A stretch of 64,000 nucleotides of DNA from Pyrenophora tritici-repentis. Taxonomy: Eukaryota > Ascomycota > Dothideomycetes > Pleosporales > Pleosporaceae. Made by a program: the position numbers and the translations under genes. The number at the start of each line of letters is the position of its first letter. The first letter of the stretch is position 1. Shown piece by piece: positions 1 to 10,264 of the stretch. The notes below the pieces were generated by a model, which ran no database searches, was not told the origin of the DNA, and saw nothing but the letters and a program-made list of their open reading frames with translations. The DNA lies in contig NC_089391.1 in the NCBI RefSeq assembly GCF_003171515.1, positions 3,596,001-3,660,000 of the forward strand. Direction: 5' to 3'.

Positions 1-185
1 TATTTTCTGTGTCGAGGGTTAGCTAGGTAAAAGAGGCATTTGTTAGAGTTGGTTCGCTGTTTGGCACGACCGTCATGTTGTTCGCGGCTACACGTATCTA
101 GGTAGCCAGCTTTTTGGGCAGTGTGATTGCTCTATGATTATTTTGAGCTGACCGTGTGCAATCAGAATTTTAGATTTTCGTCTCG

Positions 186-1343
186 ATGGCTCCGCAGGCC
201 TATGCTGCGATACAGCCTCCGAGTGAGGAGGGGGAGAAGCCGGTGACGGTGCTTGTTACGGGGTTTGGGGTACGTATGTTTCTTTATCTTTCCCTCGACT
301 TTTCGCCTTCGAATATCTGCAAGAGCCTGGGATTTACAAAAGTACTGTTTCTTATCCTGAGTTGCTCAGCTGTTCTGCATCGTTCATTCCAAGTCCGTTC
401 TCGGGTACGGGAACCGGGAGCGGGGATACATGTGATCTATGCACCCGATCGAAGAGCGTGGGATATGATTTCAAAGGATGATCATTGTCTATCATTTTCC
501 TAAGCCTTTCTCCTAAATGCGCAGTCGCATTTCAACCCCATCCAAAAAAAAACTGACTAACCCACCACAGCCCTTCCTCTCAAAATACCCCCAAAACTCC
601 TCCTGGACGATCGCCTCCACGCTCCCCGCCCTCATTCCAGCTTCCCCCCCAAAACCCCACGCCCATCCATATCCACACCCATCACACGCCCATCCGCGTC
701 TCCTACAACACCGTCCTGGATCTAATCCCCACGCTACTTCCCCCAGGCAACCCAATGTACCCAGCTCCCGACATAATCCTGCATATCGGCCTAGCAGCAG
801 GCCGCTCTTACTACGCCATCGAGTCCACGGCAAGGGGGCCGCGGTTACGGCCAGATTGCTGATGTGGATGGGAAACGGTTCACGGATGGGAAGGCCGATG
901 AGAGGTTTCCGGGGAGTAGATATCCGCCGACGTTGGAGACGGGGTTTGGGATAGGTGATGTGCTGGGGAAGTGGAAGGGCTTTTTGGATGGTGCTAAGAA
1001 GGACGAAAAAGAGAAGAAGGAGGCTAGTCCAGATGTGAGAATTAGCCATGACGCAGGGAACTTCCTGTGCGGGTTTATTTATTACAATAGTCTGGCGCAT
1101 TATCTTGAGAAGGGGAAGGAAGGGGAGAAACCGGTTATCTTTTTGCATGTGCCGGATTTGAGTGGGAGTGAGGAGAGGATGAGGGAAGGGTGGGGAGTTA
1201 CTGTTGCGTTGATTAAGGCGTTGGTGGAGAGTAGAAGGGTAGCTGGCGAGAAAGTTGGTGGTGTACAGGGAGCTGTGAATGGGAATAGGGACGGGAAGGA
1301 GGGAGTGGGTGCAGGTAACGAGACTGACAACAATTTTGCGTGA
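186..1343 (+). CDS. Pyroglutamyl-peptidase I-like cysteine peptidase (family C15), with two apparent frameshifts
   Basis: Predicted to remove N-terminal pyroglutamate from peptides in the cytosol. Exon 1 is 186-269 and ends in the family motif VTGFG. A GT-AG intron (270-570, branch-like ctgactaac near 554) is followed by exon 2 starting PFLSKYP, which completes the GFGPF signature. The catalytic triad of the family is visible: Glu at 821-823 (IES), Cys at 1068-1070 (GNFLCG) and His at 1146-1148 (FLHVP). Exon 2 is readable only in three successive frames. Removing one C from the C7 run at 644-650 and one G from the G5 run at 834-838 gives a continuous 284-residue protein with conserved sequence across both joints. 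Either the gene is recently broken or the two runs are over-counted in the sequence. It converges on the helicase gene, with 79 bp between stops. Confidence 0.8.
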
Positions 1344-1422
1344 GAAGCACGGAAAACAACATCCATCGTATCTAGCACAGAGGAAAACCATCCTCTCTAC
1401 CCAGGGCGTATATTACTCAGAC

Positions 1423-3867
1423 CTACACAATCCCCTCAACAACCTCCTCCACCCACCCCAACTGCACAACACTAACGCCCCTAGCCCACGCCCTCCCAGT
1501 AAACACAAACTCTGTAAAAACCACCGCCTCAACCTTTTTACCAAACAACACCGAACTCGGATGAATCGCCACCGTCTGATTCCCCATGAGCGTCTTATAA
1601 CTCGCGTCCGGCATCAAGCGCGCGGTATTACCTATAAAGCCCCTCAGCAAACACTTGAGGATAGTCTCGCACCTCGCCTCATCCGGCGCGCCCTCCGAAG
1701 CCGTAGCATCAGCCGCCAGCAACTTCTGCTGTCTACACTGCTCGATGAGTTGGGTACGAATTTTCATCACATTATCCATAGCGCGGTGCGAGACAAAATG
1801 TTTCTCGCACCAAGCTTTCCGCAACGATTTCTCCTCTACGGCGAAGCGCTGGACGGTAACGAGGAGTGTTATATGATCACCTTCGCGACGGAAAAGGTCT
1901 CGCCGCGCCTCCTCAGCCTCTTCCTTGCGCTCTTCAGACACGAGGTTCAGGAAGACGTTTTCCACGCTGAGCGCGGCGATGACGTCGATGATGTCGAGGA
2001 GGCAGTCGCGTTCTGGTTTGGCAGCTTCGACGAGGACGCGGCCGAGGGTGGGTGTGAGGGGGAATTTTGCAATGGCCAGACCGGTGGGGCTAATGGCACC
2101 GGTTTCCGTGAGGGCTTGCAGGTGGAGGAGTTGGAGGAGCGCTTTTTCGAGCGCTTCGCGGGGGGGTCGGTCCAGGAAGGGGAAGTCGAGGACGTCGTGG
2201 ATGCCGCGGGCTTTCATGGTTAGGATGGCTTGGCTGAGGTCGCAGCGGAGGATCTCGGGGATTGTGCGGTCTTCCATGGAGTTGTAGCCTTCTTCCGTGT
2301 AGAGGCGGTAGCATTGACCTGGGGCTTCTCGACCGGCGCGGCCTTTGCGTTGAATGGCTGCGGATTTTGAGATTGGTTTTACAAGGAGTGATTCGAGACC
2401 CAGGCGGTTGCGGAATTGCTTGATTTTGGATTTTCCGCAGTCGATCACGAAGCGGACACCGGGGACGGTGACGGACGTTTCTGCGATGTTTGTCGCGAGG
2501 ATGACTCGTCGCGTTCGGAAGGGTGTTGGGTGAAAGATGCGCTGTTGTGCTTGCTGTGGGAGGGCTGCGAAAAGTGGAAGAGCGATGAGTTTGGGAACCT
2601 CCTCGTCCATGCCTTCAGCATAGTCATTGATGAGCTTCTCAAGACCCTCAATGGTATCCTGACCTGTGAGAAACACGAGGATGTCTCCAGGTAGCGGCTC
2701 TTTGTAGTGTATCTGGAACACGAGCTTCAAGGCTGATTCGACCCAGTCTTGTGTTGGTTGTGGCAGATATATCGTCTTGACTGGATATTGTCGTCCCTCA
2801 ACATAGCAAGTTGACACTTTTCCTGTATCCGACCTGCTCGCATCTTTTTTACTTGGCTTCTCAATTGCTTGCTCCGGATTTGGTGTCGTCTGGCTATCTC
2901 CAAAGAACTTGACAAGGCTCTCGACATCGGCCGTAGCACTCATCACCACAACCTTGAGCGGATGCTTTCTCGTCTTGAGACTTTCTCTATCGGCCAACAA
3001 ATTTCGCAAAAATCCAAGAATCAAATCGACGTTCACACTGCGTTCGTGAACCTCGTCCACAACCACCGCACTGTACTGCGACATGTTGGGGTCTCTAAGC
3101 ATCTCCTGGAGCAGCATACCCTCCGTCAAAAACTTGACTTTGGTATGCTTCCCAGCTGCATTATCGAAACGGACGCTGTAACCAACTCTGGCCGCGGGTC
3201 CTTTATCGCCGATCAAGCTGCCCATTTCATCCGCAACACGCCGTGCTAGGGAAATCGCTGCTACTCTTCGAGGTTGGGTGATGGCTATGCACCCAGTACA
3301 CCAGGACTCATTTACCAAGAACTGGGGCACTTGTGTCGATTTTCCGGAACCAGTTTCTCCGGTGAGAACGAGTACATTGTTTCTTTGCAGCGCTGCTCTG
3401 ATGGCGTCCGCCTGTGGCCAAATCGGAAGTGTTTTGCGGACTAGTCGCAACTCATCCCGCTTCTTGAGTAGATGAGGTGGTACCATGACATTTTGCTGAG
3501 AGTTTCGAGGTTTCTCAGACTGCTTGCTCCTCGGTTTAGCCTTTTGGTCGGACTTCGTGTTGGGTTTTGCAGATTCTGGTGCTACTTCTGGTTTCTTGCG
3601 CTTAGATGACTTTTCCGGCCGTTCAGCTGAGGGTTCAGAGACATTTTCCGGTTCCTTTGGCAGTTCACTCTGCGTTTCTCGTTCTGGAACAGGCTTGGGA
3701 GTCTCATCATCAGAGTTGTCGAACTTGGTCAGCTGCCCGGCTCCCTTCTTACCGCTCCAGCCATCATTTGCCGGCTGAGCTCTTTTCCTCTTTTTGCCTT
3801 TTTTCAACTCTAAGTTTTGCCCATCCATCTGTCCCACTTTCGGTACGCTGCTCTTTTCTTTTGACAT
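1423..3867 (-). CDS. DHR2: DEAH-type RNA helicase, DHR2/DHX33-like
   Basis: A single-exon gene for an ATP-dependent RNA helicase, probably nucleolar and acting in rRNA processing, as known for yeast Dhr2. The N-terminus (about 130 residues) is basic and acidic with KKGKKRKR and other Lys/Arg runs, typical of nucleolar proteins. The helicase core follows: motif I GETGSGKST, motif Ia TQPRRVAA, motif II DEVHERS (Val in place of the usual Ala), motif III SAT, motif V TNIAETSVT and motif VI QRKGRAGR, then the HA2/OB-fold C-terminus. I chose the ATG at 3867 (MSKEK), which gives 814 residues. The frame is open further upstream to an ATG at 4065, but that extension does not look like helicase sequence. 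The family assignment to Dhr2 over other DEAH proteins rests on length and C-terminal similarity and is likely, not proven. Confidence 0.8.
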   Translation of the reverse strand: MSKEKSSVPKVGQMDGQNLELKKGKKRKRAQPANDGWSGKKGAGQLTKFDNSDDETPKPVPERETQSELPKEPENVSEPSAERPEKSSKRKKPEVAPESAKPNTKSDQKAKPRSKQSEKPRNSQQNVMVPPHLLKKRDELRLVRKTLPIWPQADAIRAALQRNNVLVLTGETGSGKSTQVPQFLVNESWCTGCIAITQPRRVAAISLARRVADEMGSLIGDKGPAARVGYSVRFDNAAGKHTKVKFLTEGMLLQEMLRDPNMSQYSAVVVDEVHERSVNVDLILGFLRNLLADRESLKTRKHPLKVVVMSATADVESLVKFFGDSQTTPNPEQAIEKPSKKDASRSDTGKVSTCYVEGRQYPVKTIYLPQPTQDWVESALKLVFQIHYKEPLPGDILVFLTGQDTIEGLEKLINDYAEGMDEEVPKLIALPLFAALPQQAQQRIFHPTPFRTRRVILATNIAETSVTVPGVRFVIDCGKSKIKQFRNRLGLESLLVKPISKSAAIQRKGRAGREAPGQCYRLYTEEGYNSMEDRTIPEILRCDLSQAILTMKARGIHDVLDFPFLDRPPREALEKALLQLLHLQALTETGAISPTGLAIAKFPLTPTLGRVLVEAAKPERDCLLDIIDVIAALSVENVFLNLVSEERKEEAEEARRDLFRREGDHITLLVTVQRFAVEEKSLRKAWCEKHFVSHRAMDNVMKIRTQLIEQCRQQKLLAADATASEGAPDEARCETILKCLLRGFIGNTARLMPDASYKTLMGNQTVAIHPSSVLFGKKVEAVVFTEFVFTGRAWARGVSVVQLGWVEEVVEGIV

Positions 3868-4228
3868 ATTGATTGTTGTATCTGGATGGGGCGCGTTCTT
3901 CCCAAAAGTTTTGCGATCTTCCAAAATCTTTATCGATAGGCGCGACATCCCAAACGGGTTAGCGTCCTTTACCGCGCAACTCCAGCCCGTCTCCACGTCC
4001 CCACACAGGAACTCATGAGCGTTGCACATAATATCTGTCTCCACAAAGACTCCCTTTGGTTGCATTGTTCTGAACACAAGTCCATGTTTAAATTCTCAAT
4101 CGATTGCCGAACACTTTTGTATACTTCTCTTATTCATGACTACATTATACATGTGTGCGTAACAAACGGATCTGTAAGCAATGCTTGCTTCTATGGATAC
4201 AAGGCTTTCCAACAACGCAACACCACCA

Positions 4229-6610
4229 CTACCTACCTACCTCTTTGATACCCCATTTACCGACTTCTTGCATTGCCTCTTCTCCACCTTGTGCAAGCTT
4301 CTCGTCTTTCAGAACGCCAGCCAGACATTGCCAGCCATCCCTTCCTCCACCCCATTTGAGCACCTCGTTCTTGTACAGCTCGCCGTTTTCTCTATCCAGA
4401 CTGCCCTGTTGACCGTTGTGCTGGAAGACGTCTTTCCAGATCTTGGCTGCCAGCGCACGATCAAAAAGGTAGGAATAGTAGGTAGCACCATATCCAAACA
4501 AGTGACCGAAGAAACCTTGCCATGCTGTACCTGCGGGCTCAGGGACAGATGCGTACTTGCTGTATACATCATGATAGACCTTTGTCGAGTTGAAGTTTGG
4601 GTCCGCGGCAATGGGGGAGTGGTAGACCTGGTCTAACATGCAGAGAAGGATCTGGCTCTCAAGCTCAGCGTACTGGTTCCTGTTGTCGATTGCGAGTCGT
4701 GATTCAAGAGCAGCAGTCGGAACTGGCGCATCGGTTTCCCAGTGGCGTGCATACAAGCCTAGAACATGTGGACAGAATGCAAAGTGCTCCATGAGTACTG
4801 ATGGGAGCTCGGCGATATCAGTTGCACAGCGTGTACCAGACACATTTTGTAGGGCTGTACGGCCAAGTATAGAATGCAGCGCATGTCCCATCTCGTGGAA
4901 AAGGGTGCGCACATCGTGAATGTTGAGTAACGTTGGCCGCGGTGAATGCGCTTTGCTAAAGTCACAAATCAGCGCTATAGTAGGCAATTGGAAGTAGCTG
5001 TTTCGCTCTGCATTCCATGCCACTGGCATTCCATCGGTTGCAGCCTCAATGGGCGAAGAGAAATTATGTTGCATGTGTGCCATCTCCTCGACTTCCGAGG
5101 GCAAGATCTCGCGACTACACCGGAGGGTAAAGTGTGCGGGATTAGGAGTCTTCCCTGGCCGCGAGTACAAGTCGCAGTATAACACCGCAATATGACCTTC
5201 AGTATCAGAGATGACATCAAGTCTGCGCACGCCACCGTCCCATACCTCACCAGGCTGTGTTTCTTTTGGTACGAATCGGACACCGTAGAGACGATCGAAT
5301 AATCGCGATATGCCTTGCAGGACAGTGCCGACGGAGAAGTAGGCAGATAGCGAATCCGGTGTGCGTTGCTTGTAATGACCCTCCATGGTTGCAAGCATCT
5401 TCTGTGTATAATAAAATTTATCCCAGGCGTTGATGCGGTCCGGGAAGTTTGATTGATGAGCATCCCCTTTTTTCAGTTCCATCAACTCGTTTAAATCGGC
5501 AAGAACAGCGGGTCGACTATCTTCGTATAGCGCTTTCAGAAACGTGTTGACGGCTTCTGGAGTTCTAGCCATTTTGTTCTCGAGCGTCATGTGTGCGAAT
5601 GTCTCGTAACCTGATGTTTGGGCTAGCTCTGCGCGTAGCTTCAGCATCTTCTCCAGTCGCGCGATGCTTGGTTTACTAGCTGTTCGGACAGCTTGATATG
5701 TCTCTCTCCGTACTTCTGGGTTTTCCACAAACCGCAGCACGGCCTGCGACTCGTGATGCATGGTCGAGATGGTAGTCTCCCCCCATCTCGTCAGCGCCTT
5801 TGCTAATTTGGGATCCAAGCCTTTCAACTTTGTGGATTTGAACTTGAGCTCCAGTATTTCTGGCGCCATGCCTTCAACAAACTGGTTGCCAACTTCTGCA
5901 ATCTCGCCGCTCAAGTCGACCAGCCGTTGTCGCGTCTTGTCGTCTAGACCTATGCCAAATCGTGAAAAGTCTTCTATCAATATTCTCGCAACGATGCGCT
6001 CCTCCTCGCTCCAGGCCTCGTATACTTCCGGTGTCTCTGATGCCTTTTTGAGTTGGTCGTGTAGCACAGGAGTAGTGTTCAACTCATTCATGTACTGGAA
6101 TACGGTATGGTAGGCCTTGACTGCCATGATCTGGAACTTGCGATCTGGATGCGTGCCTCTTACGAAATCGGCCAGGTCTATTACGCGACAAAGTAAATCG
6201 CTAAGCTTGTCCAGGTCCTTGACCATGTTTTTGAAGTCGTCTATCGACTGCGCTGCCGACACCTTTTGCACCACGGCATTGCATCGCTTTATCGTTACTG
6301 TGACGAAATCGACGAAGCCCTCCGGATGAGTAAGGTGTTTGTTCCCTATAATCCCCGCGGGCCGTCCCTTTTGCGATGCGCGCTTGAAGTCGTCCCAAAA
6401 GGAGGCATTGTCAAAAACTTTGCGGAGGGCGTCGTCATCTGTCTTCCCGCTGGTTGACAGGCCGTACAGGGCATTATTCGGTAGCACAGTGTCGCGTGCT
6501 GTGGCAGTGGCAGCAAAAGTGCTGTTGAAGCGTCGTGGACGCTGGGATTGCTGCAGACATCGTTGGCAGATCCAGGATGATTGCCTCGTGCGCGCAAGTC
6601 GCTTGAGCAT
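4229..6610 (-). CDS. OCT1: Mitochondrial intermediate peptidase (M3 metallopeptidase)
   Basis: This protease removes an octapeptide from a subset of matrix and inner-membrane precursors after MPP cleavage. The 793-residue protein has the zinc motif HEMGH at about residue 570, followed by ALHS as in M3 peptidases, and the downstream family signature with GTRCATDIAELPSVLMEHF-type sequence containing the third zinc ligand. The N-terminus from the chosen ATG (6610, MLKRLART) is rich in Arg, Ser and Gln with no acidic residues, as expected for a mitochondrial presequence. The frame stays open upstream to 6730, but that stretch contains acidic residues and would spoil the presequence. Yeast Oct1 has a similar length. 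The start lies about 160 bp from the divergent MICOS-type gene. Confidence 0.93.
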   Translation of the reverse strand: MLKRLARTRQSSWICQRCLQQSQRPRRFNSTFAATATARDTVLPNNALYGLSTSGKTDDDALRKVFDNASFWDDFKRASQKGRPAGIIGNKHLTHPEGFVDFVTVTIKRCNAVVQKVSAAQSIDDFKNMVKDLDKLSDLLCRVIDLADFVRGTHPDRKFQIMAVKAYHTVFQYMNELNTTPVLHDQLKKASETPEVYEAWSEEERIVARILIEDFSRFGIGLDDKTRQRLVDLSGEIAEVGNQFVEGMAPEILELKFKSTKLKGLDPKLAKALTRWGETTISTMHHESQAVLRFVENPEVRRETYQAVRTASKPSIARLEKMLKLRAELAQTSGYETFAHMTLENKMARTPEAVNTFLKALYEDSRPAVLADLNELMELKKGDAHQSNFPDRINAWDKFYYTQKMLATMEGHYKQRTPDSLSAYFSVGTVLQGISRLFDRLYGVRFVPKETQPGEVWDGGVRRLDVISDTEGHIAVLYCDLYSRPGKTPNPAHFTLRCSREILPSEVEEMAHMQHNFSSPIEAATDGMPVAWNAERNSYFQLPTIALICDFSKAHSPRPTLLNIHDVRTLFHEMGHALHSILGRTALQNVSGTRCATDIAELPSVLMEHFAFCPHVLGLYARHWETDAPVPTAALESRLAIDNRNQYAELESQILLCMLDQVYHSPIAADPNFNSTKVYHDVYSKYASVPEPAGTAWQGFFGHLFGYGATYYSYLFDRALAAKIWKDVFQHNGQQGSLDRENGELYKNEVLKWGGGRDGWQCLAGVLKDEKLAQGGEEAMQEVGKWGIKEVGR

Positions 6611-6771
6611 ATTGCGTTGCACGAGTGAGGCCTGGCTGCAAGACAGGACAAACGATGTCATAGTGGCTAAGCCGAGGGCGGCCTCGCACGGCCGTTCCGC
6701 ATCTTCTGAACTCAACATCAGAAGGCTCAACAGCGTCAGTCCCCATCCATTGCGCCTGCCCCACGCTCGAC
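6611..6771. promoter_or_regulatory. Short divergent promoter shared by two mitochondrial genes
   Basis: This 161-bp stretch separates the chosen ATG of OCT1 (minus strand) from the chosen ATG of the MIC26/27-type gene (plus strand). Both products are mitochondrial. I see no clear TATA box in it. The shared control is inference from the spacing. Confidence 0.5.
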
Positions 6772-7649
6772 ATGGCCTTCAGACCGCTGCTACGGCAGGC
6801 GAGTACAGTCGCGAAGATGATGAGGATATTCAGCTAATGGCATACAGCGCGCTATCGCCCCTACCATGGCCGTCCTCTCCGCCCTAGCAGTCTCGGCACC
6901 ACGCACTGTAGACGCAGAAGAGCGACCAGATGACCGCTGGGTATGTCATATCGAGAAAACGCCCCTGGAACTCATTCTGGGCGCCCCCAATATACCGAGG
7001 AGTCGATATACTAACTTCTCCAAAGAACCGCAAACCCATCTACGATGAAATGCCAATTGATACCACTGCTCCTACCTCTCCATCCCTTACCGAACCGTCA
7101 AAATCGCCCGCCATACCAGAGACGACCTACCGACCAACTCCCACCGATCGTCTCGCTGTCCAGATTGGCCGTGCGCGCATGGCCCTCTACAATCAAGCTG
7201 TGCGCGGCGAGAAGGCGGTTGATAACGCCCTTACTGAGACCCTCCGCCTTGAGCACTCCTTCACAAGCACTATTCGCTCATTAGCCCCACCTAGGGAGTC
7301 TGGCGAGAAGATCCTCCCGGGCGCTCTCTACGTGCTCGTCTCCGCCATGGCTGGCTCCATCGTTACGCGCAACCGCAACATTTTCCTCCGCGCATCCGTG
7401 CCTGTTGCTGTAGGTATTACCGCTGCAAACATTGTTCTGCCAATTACCAGCAAAAATGTCGGAGACCTCATCTGGACTTACGAGGAGCGGTACCCTGTGG
7501 TTGCCGATACTCACCTGCGGATGAAGAACAGGATCTCGCAATTCATCGAGACTGGAAAGGCACACGCACAAGGTACTGTCGGCATGGTCGAGGGCAAGCT
7601 TGCCGACACCAGGGAAAACTTAGAGGGCTGGGTCAAGAAGGGTCGGTAA
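6772..7649 (+). CDS. MICOS subunit, MIC26/MIC27 (apolipoprotein O) family
   Basis: Probably an inner-membrane subunit of the MICOS complex that shapes crista junctions. Proposed exons are 6772-6807, 6848-6940 and 7026-7649, giving 250 residues. The second intron (6941-7025) has a clean GTATGT donor and a ctaac branch site, and joins DDRW to NRKPIYDE, a conserved start of the mature domain. The first intron (6808-6847, 40 bp) is tentative; without it translation could start at 6866 (MAVLSALAV). The body has two hydrophobic segments (LPGALYVLVSAMAGSIV and FLRASVPVAVGITAANIVLP), the second with the Gly/Ala pattern of the family, and an amphipathic C-terminus ending GWVKKGR. The N-terminus MAFRPLLRQAST looks like a mitochondrial presequence. 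It cannot be told apart here as Mic26 or Mic27. Confidence 0.72.
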
Positions 7650-8080
7650 ATCATGCTATCAAAAGCTTCTTTGGTACGAGTACCTGTATATTAGCAGCGG
7701 GGCACAGGTGGGACGACCGTCTTGGCCAATGTGAAATTACATTTTCTTTCTTCTACCAAGTCTTCGTACGTCTTGCATTTCTTACTGACTGACTCGAAGA
7801 CACTTAGTCTCGAGACTGGTGACTTGAATACTAATGATGCTCGCCGAAGTAAAAGCAGTGAAATCACCAAAACGTTATTCTGAAGTGCAGGCCCCTCTCA
7901 GCAGCGAAAGGAAGGCAGGTGAAAGTGCAAGTCACTTACTTTTGCTGGTTGGAACCCTCTTGGGCACTGTGTTCCTCCACTAGCGTATGACCCCTAGTAT
8001 ATAACCTTGGAAGGAGCCCTCCCACTCCATCGTTAGTCCATGAACAACCACTTTCCACTGCCACGACACGAGCAACCGCC
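7650..8080. other. Intergenic region with promoter of the F-box-like gene
   Basis: There is no coding sequence that I can support. It contains the 3' flank of the MICOS-type gene and, at its right end, a TATA-like box at 7998-8004. Confidence 0.6.
7998..8004 (+). promoter_or_regulatory. TATA-like box
   Basis: TATATAA lies 77 bp upstream of the ATG at 8081, a fitting distance for a fungal promoter. This is seen in sequence only. Confidence 0.45.
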
Positions 8081-9157
8081 ATGGCTACACCAGCTAGTAT
8101 CCTTCACCTACCCGACGAAGTCTTACTCCAAGTAACGCAACACATAACTGGCAAAGACACCAGTGAAGAACTTCGCAATCTAGCGCTCGCCCACCAGCAA
8201 TTCCGTGGTGTTGTACGCGAGGCGCTAGTGAAGAATGCGGTCATCGCCCAGCACGGCATGTCCACATACATTCAGTTGCTTTCGCAAAAGCCCGCATTGG
8301 CTAGTTCGATAACAAGCGTCACATGGGACCCAAGTTGTGAAGTTATTGAGACTCAGTTACCCGCCACTCGCTCTGCATATCGCAAGTTAGTCAACACTTT
8401 CTGGACTGGGGCAAAGGCCCACGAACTACTGGAGGTTTTCGACAATGATATCAAATCGTCAGCTCCGATATCGCCTACGACAGTGCTTGCATGCCTTCCT
8501 CATGTAAAACACATGTTCATTAAGCATTCTATCGGCTCCTGTGATGCCATTCAGCGATGGCTATGCGACGAGACCACGGCGCATTCCACCCTGGATCGTC
8601 CCAGCATGATGTTCCATGACAGGCTGGAGACGCTTAGTGGGATTCTAGATGGAACGAGACTGAGTCCTTGTGCCTGGAGCATCTTCTATGAAAAACTCGG
8701 TAATCTTAAGGTCTTGGAACTCCCTTGCCAGTATCTTCCAGCAATTTGTGTTGGTGCCGCCAGGCATGTACCCCCCAATTTGGAAGTATTACGGATATGG
8801 TCAGATGAACAGAGTGGCCCCTGGGCGTTCATGTTCAGCCTGTATTACATTCTACGACACAAAACTCCACTTCTAAGACACGTGCAACTTTTCTTCGATC
8901 TCCCGCTTGAAGATTTGGTGAGCGCTATCTGCGATTACCAGCAAGAGCCCGTGGGTTCTTATGTCTTCGAAATCGACCCAGTCATCCTTTTGCAACTTTG
9001 GGATACACGCACCCAGGTGTTGGTTGAGACCCTGTTTCCCAACCCAGATGCTCCAAGTCCTTCTCAGTTCATACCAACATCGTACAAACCGAGTTCTCTG
9101 GGGCACAAGACCCAAACTGAAAACGACAGGCGTGCGGAAGCCATGTGGTTTAAGTAA
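8081..9157 (+). CDS. F-box-like hypothetical protein
   Basis: A single-exon gene for 358 residues. The first 50 residues read as a degenerate F-box: ILHLPDEVLLQVTQHI, then a Leu/Ala-rich helix with LALAHQQFRGVVREAL. The rest has leucine-spaced segments (LETLSGIL, LKVLELP, LEVLRIW) like the loose LRR-type C-termini of fungal orphan F-box proteins. If so it would present substrates to an SCF ubiquitin ligase. I do not recognise an ortholog with known function. The ATG at 8081 has a good context (cgccATGG) and a TATA-like box upstream. There is no intron. Confidence 0.6.
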   Translation: MATPASILHLPDEVLLQVTQHITGKDTSEELRNLALAHQQFRGVVREALVKNAVIAQHGMSTYIQLLSQKPALASSITSVTWDPSCEVIETQLPATRSAYRKLVNTFWTGAKAHELLEVFDNDIKSSAPISPTTVLACLPHVKHMFIKHSIGSCDAIQRWLCDETTAHSTLDRPSMMFHDRLETLSGILDGTRLSPCAWSIFYEKLGNLKVLELPCQYLPAICVGAARHVPPNLEVLRIWSDEQSGPWAFMFSLYYILRHKTPLLRHVQLFFDLPLEDLVSAICDYQQEPVGSYVFEIDPVILLQLWDTRTQVLVETLFPNPDAPSPSQFIPTSYKPSSLGHKTQTENDRRAEAMWFK

Positions 9158-10264
9158 GGCCAAATTGTACTTGTTATGGGGATTGCCGCCAAGAGCATGA
9201 CGATATGGGAAATCGCGTTAGTTCCTTTGCTGGGCCTGGACTTTGGAGATCGGAAGAGTTTCTGCAAGAATGGTAGCTTTTCGGCAGCAAGGATGTATAC
9301 AGGCTAAGTGTAGACCCGGCCTTGATGTTCCGGAGAGATGGTGGGAGGTAGCCGATGTAATACGGCTTGCCCAGCACATGCGATGAGTACTCTTCAGTGC
9401 ACCCGACTGTGGATGCTTGACAAATCAAATGCTATGTCATTTCAATTTTCTCCGTCCTCTGATCAAAACCCAGCGTGAAATGTGACTCTATCAGCTCTCC
9501 TTGAAAGCGAACCCGCCAGGACGGTCGGAATGAGATGAGAATCCGGTACAGTGGTCAATACGCCCGACGGAAGCTATCCTTCGGATTTGCCATGTAGTCC
9601 ACGCAGCCAAGTCACCGAAGGCGCCGCAACGCTGCACACCTACGCCGTGATTACGATGACAAAAATCAAGTTAATGTAAGGGGCTACTGCACAAGCTGGC
9701 TTCCAGTGGCCTAGAAGCGCCACACTGAATATTCTTCCTGCAGCGCTAGATGTGCCCGGCTGTGCCTCAAAGCGACATGAATGCAAATCATGCTCCCTCC
9801 CGCAAGCCTGGTCGGAAATCCAAGACCGGTATACTGGAGTGGTACAGAGAGCTAGTCAGTGATTATCTCGTCTTGGTACATGGAAGGCGTGTCGAGAGAG
9901 TGGCATCCGGGGCGGCGGTTGGCTGTCTATCCAGACTCTCGGAGAGGGCGACGGGTGTCAAAGCCAGCTCGTTGGTAATGGTGACACAAGGCGCAATATG
10001 TCTTGTTCTATTCGATACACATGTCCGCCATGTCGTGGTTGTGGGTCTTATCCTCCAGCTGGCGGACAGGCGGTGTCGGTGCAGGGGATTGCGGGGTTCG
10101 CTGGCCCACGCTTAGCGCAGGCTGATCCCGTCCCCGTTTCGCTCGTCGGCGTGACGGCCCCCAAGACCCTGGCCCTGGGAACGACATGCCATTCCGCTGG
10201 GTTTCGCCTCCTCCTCGACACGACTCGGAGAGAGTCTGATAGCGCGCTCTGTATCAAAGACAGC
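9158..10264. other. Intergenic region without recognised genes
   Basis: About 1.1 kb between the F-box-like gene and the methyltransferase. Short open frames exist (for example 9750-10115), but their translations show no domain and they overlap the likely promoter and 5' leader of the methyltransferase. Confidence 0.55.

Noticed and set aside
513..1391. 292-codon open frame opposite the pyroglutamyl peptidase
   Set aside because: It is antisense to a conserved gene and has the low-complexity composition of a shadow frame.
3868..4077. N-terminal extension of the helicase
   Set aside because: The frame is open, but the added residues do not resemble the family; the ATG at 3867 gives a typical Lys-rich start.
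9750..10115. 121-codon open frame with a KPGRKSKTG basic motif
   Set aside because: Looks a little like the tail of a Zn2Cys6 domain, but there is no cysteine cluster and it lies in the methyltransferase promoter region.
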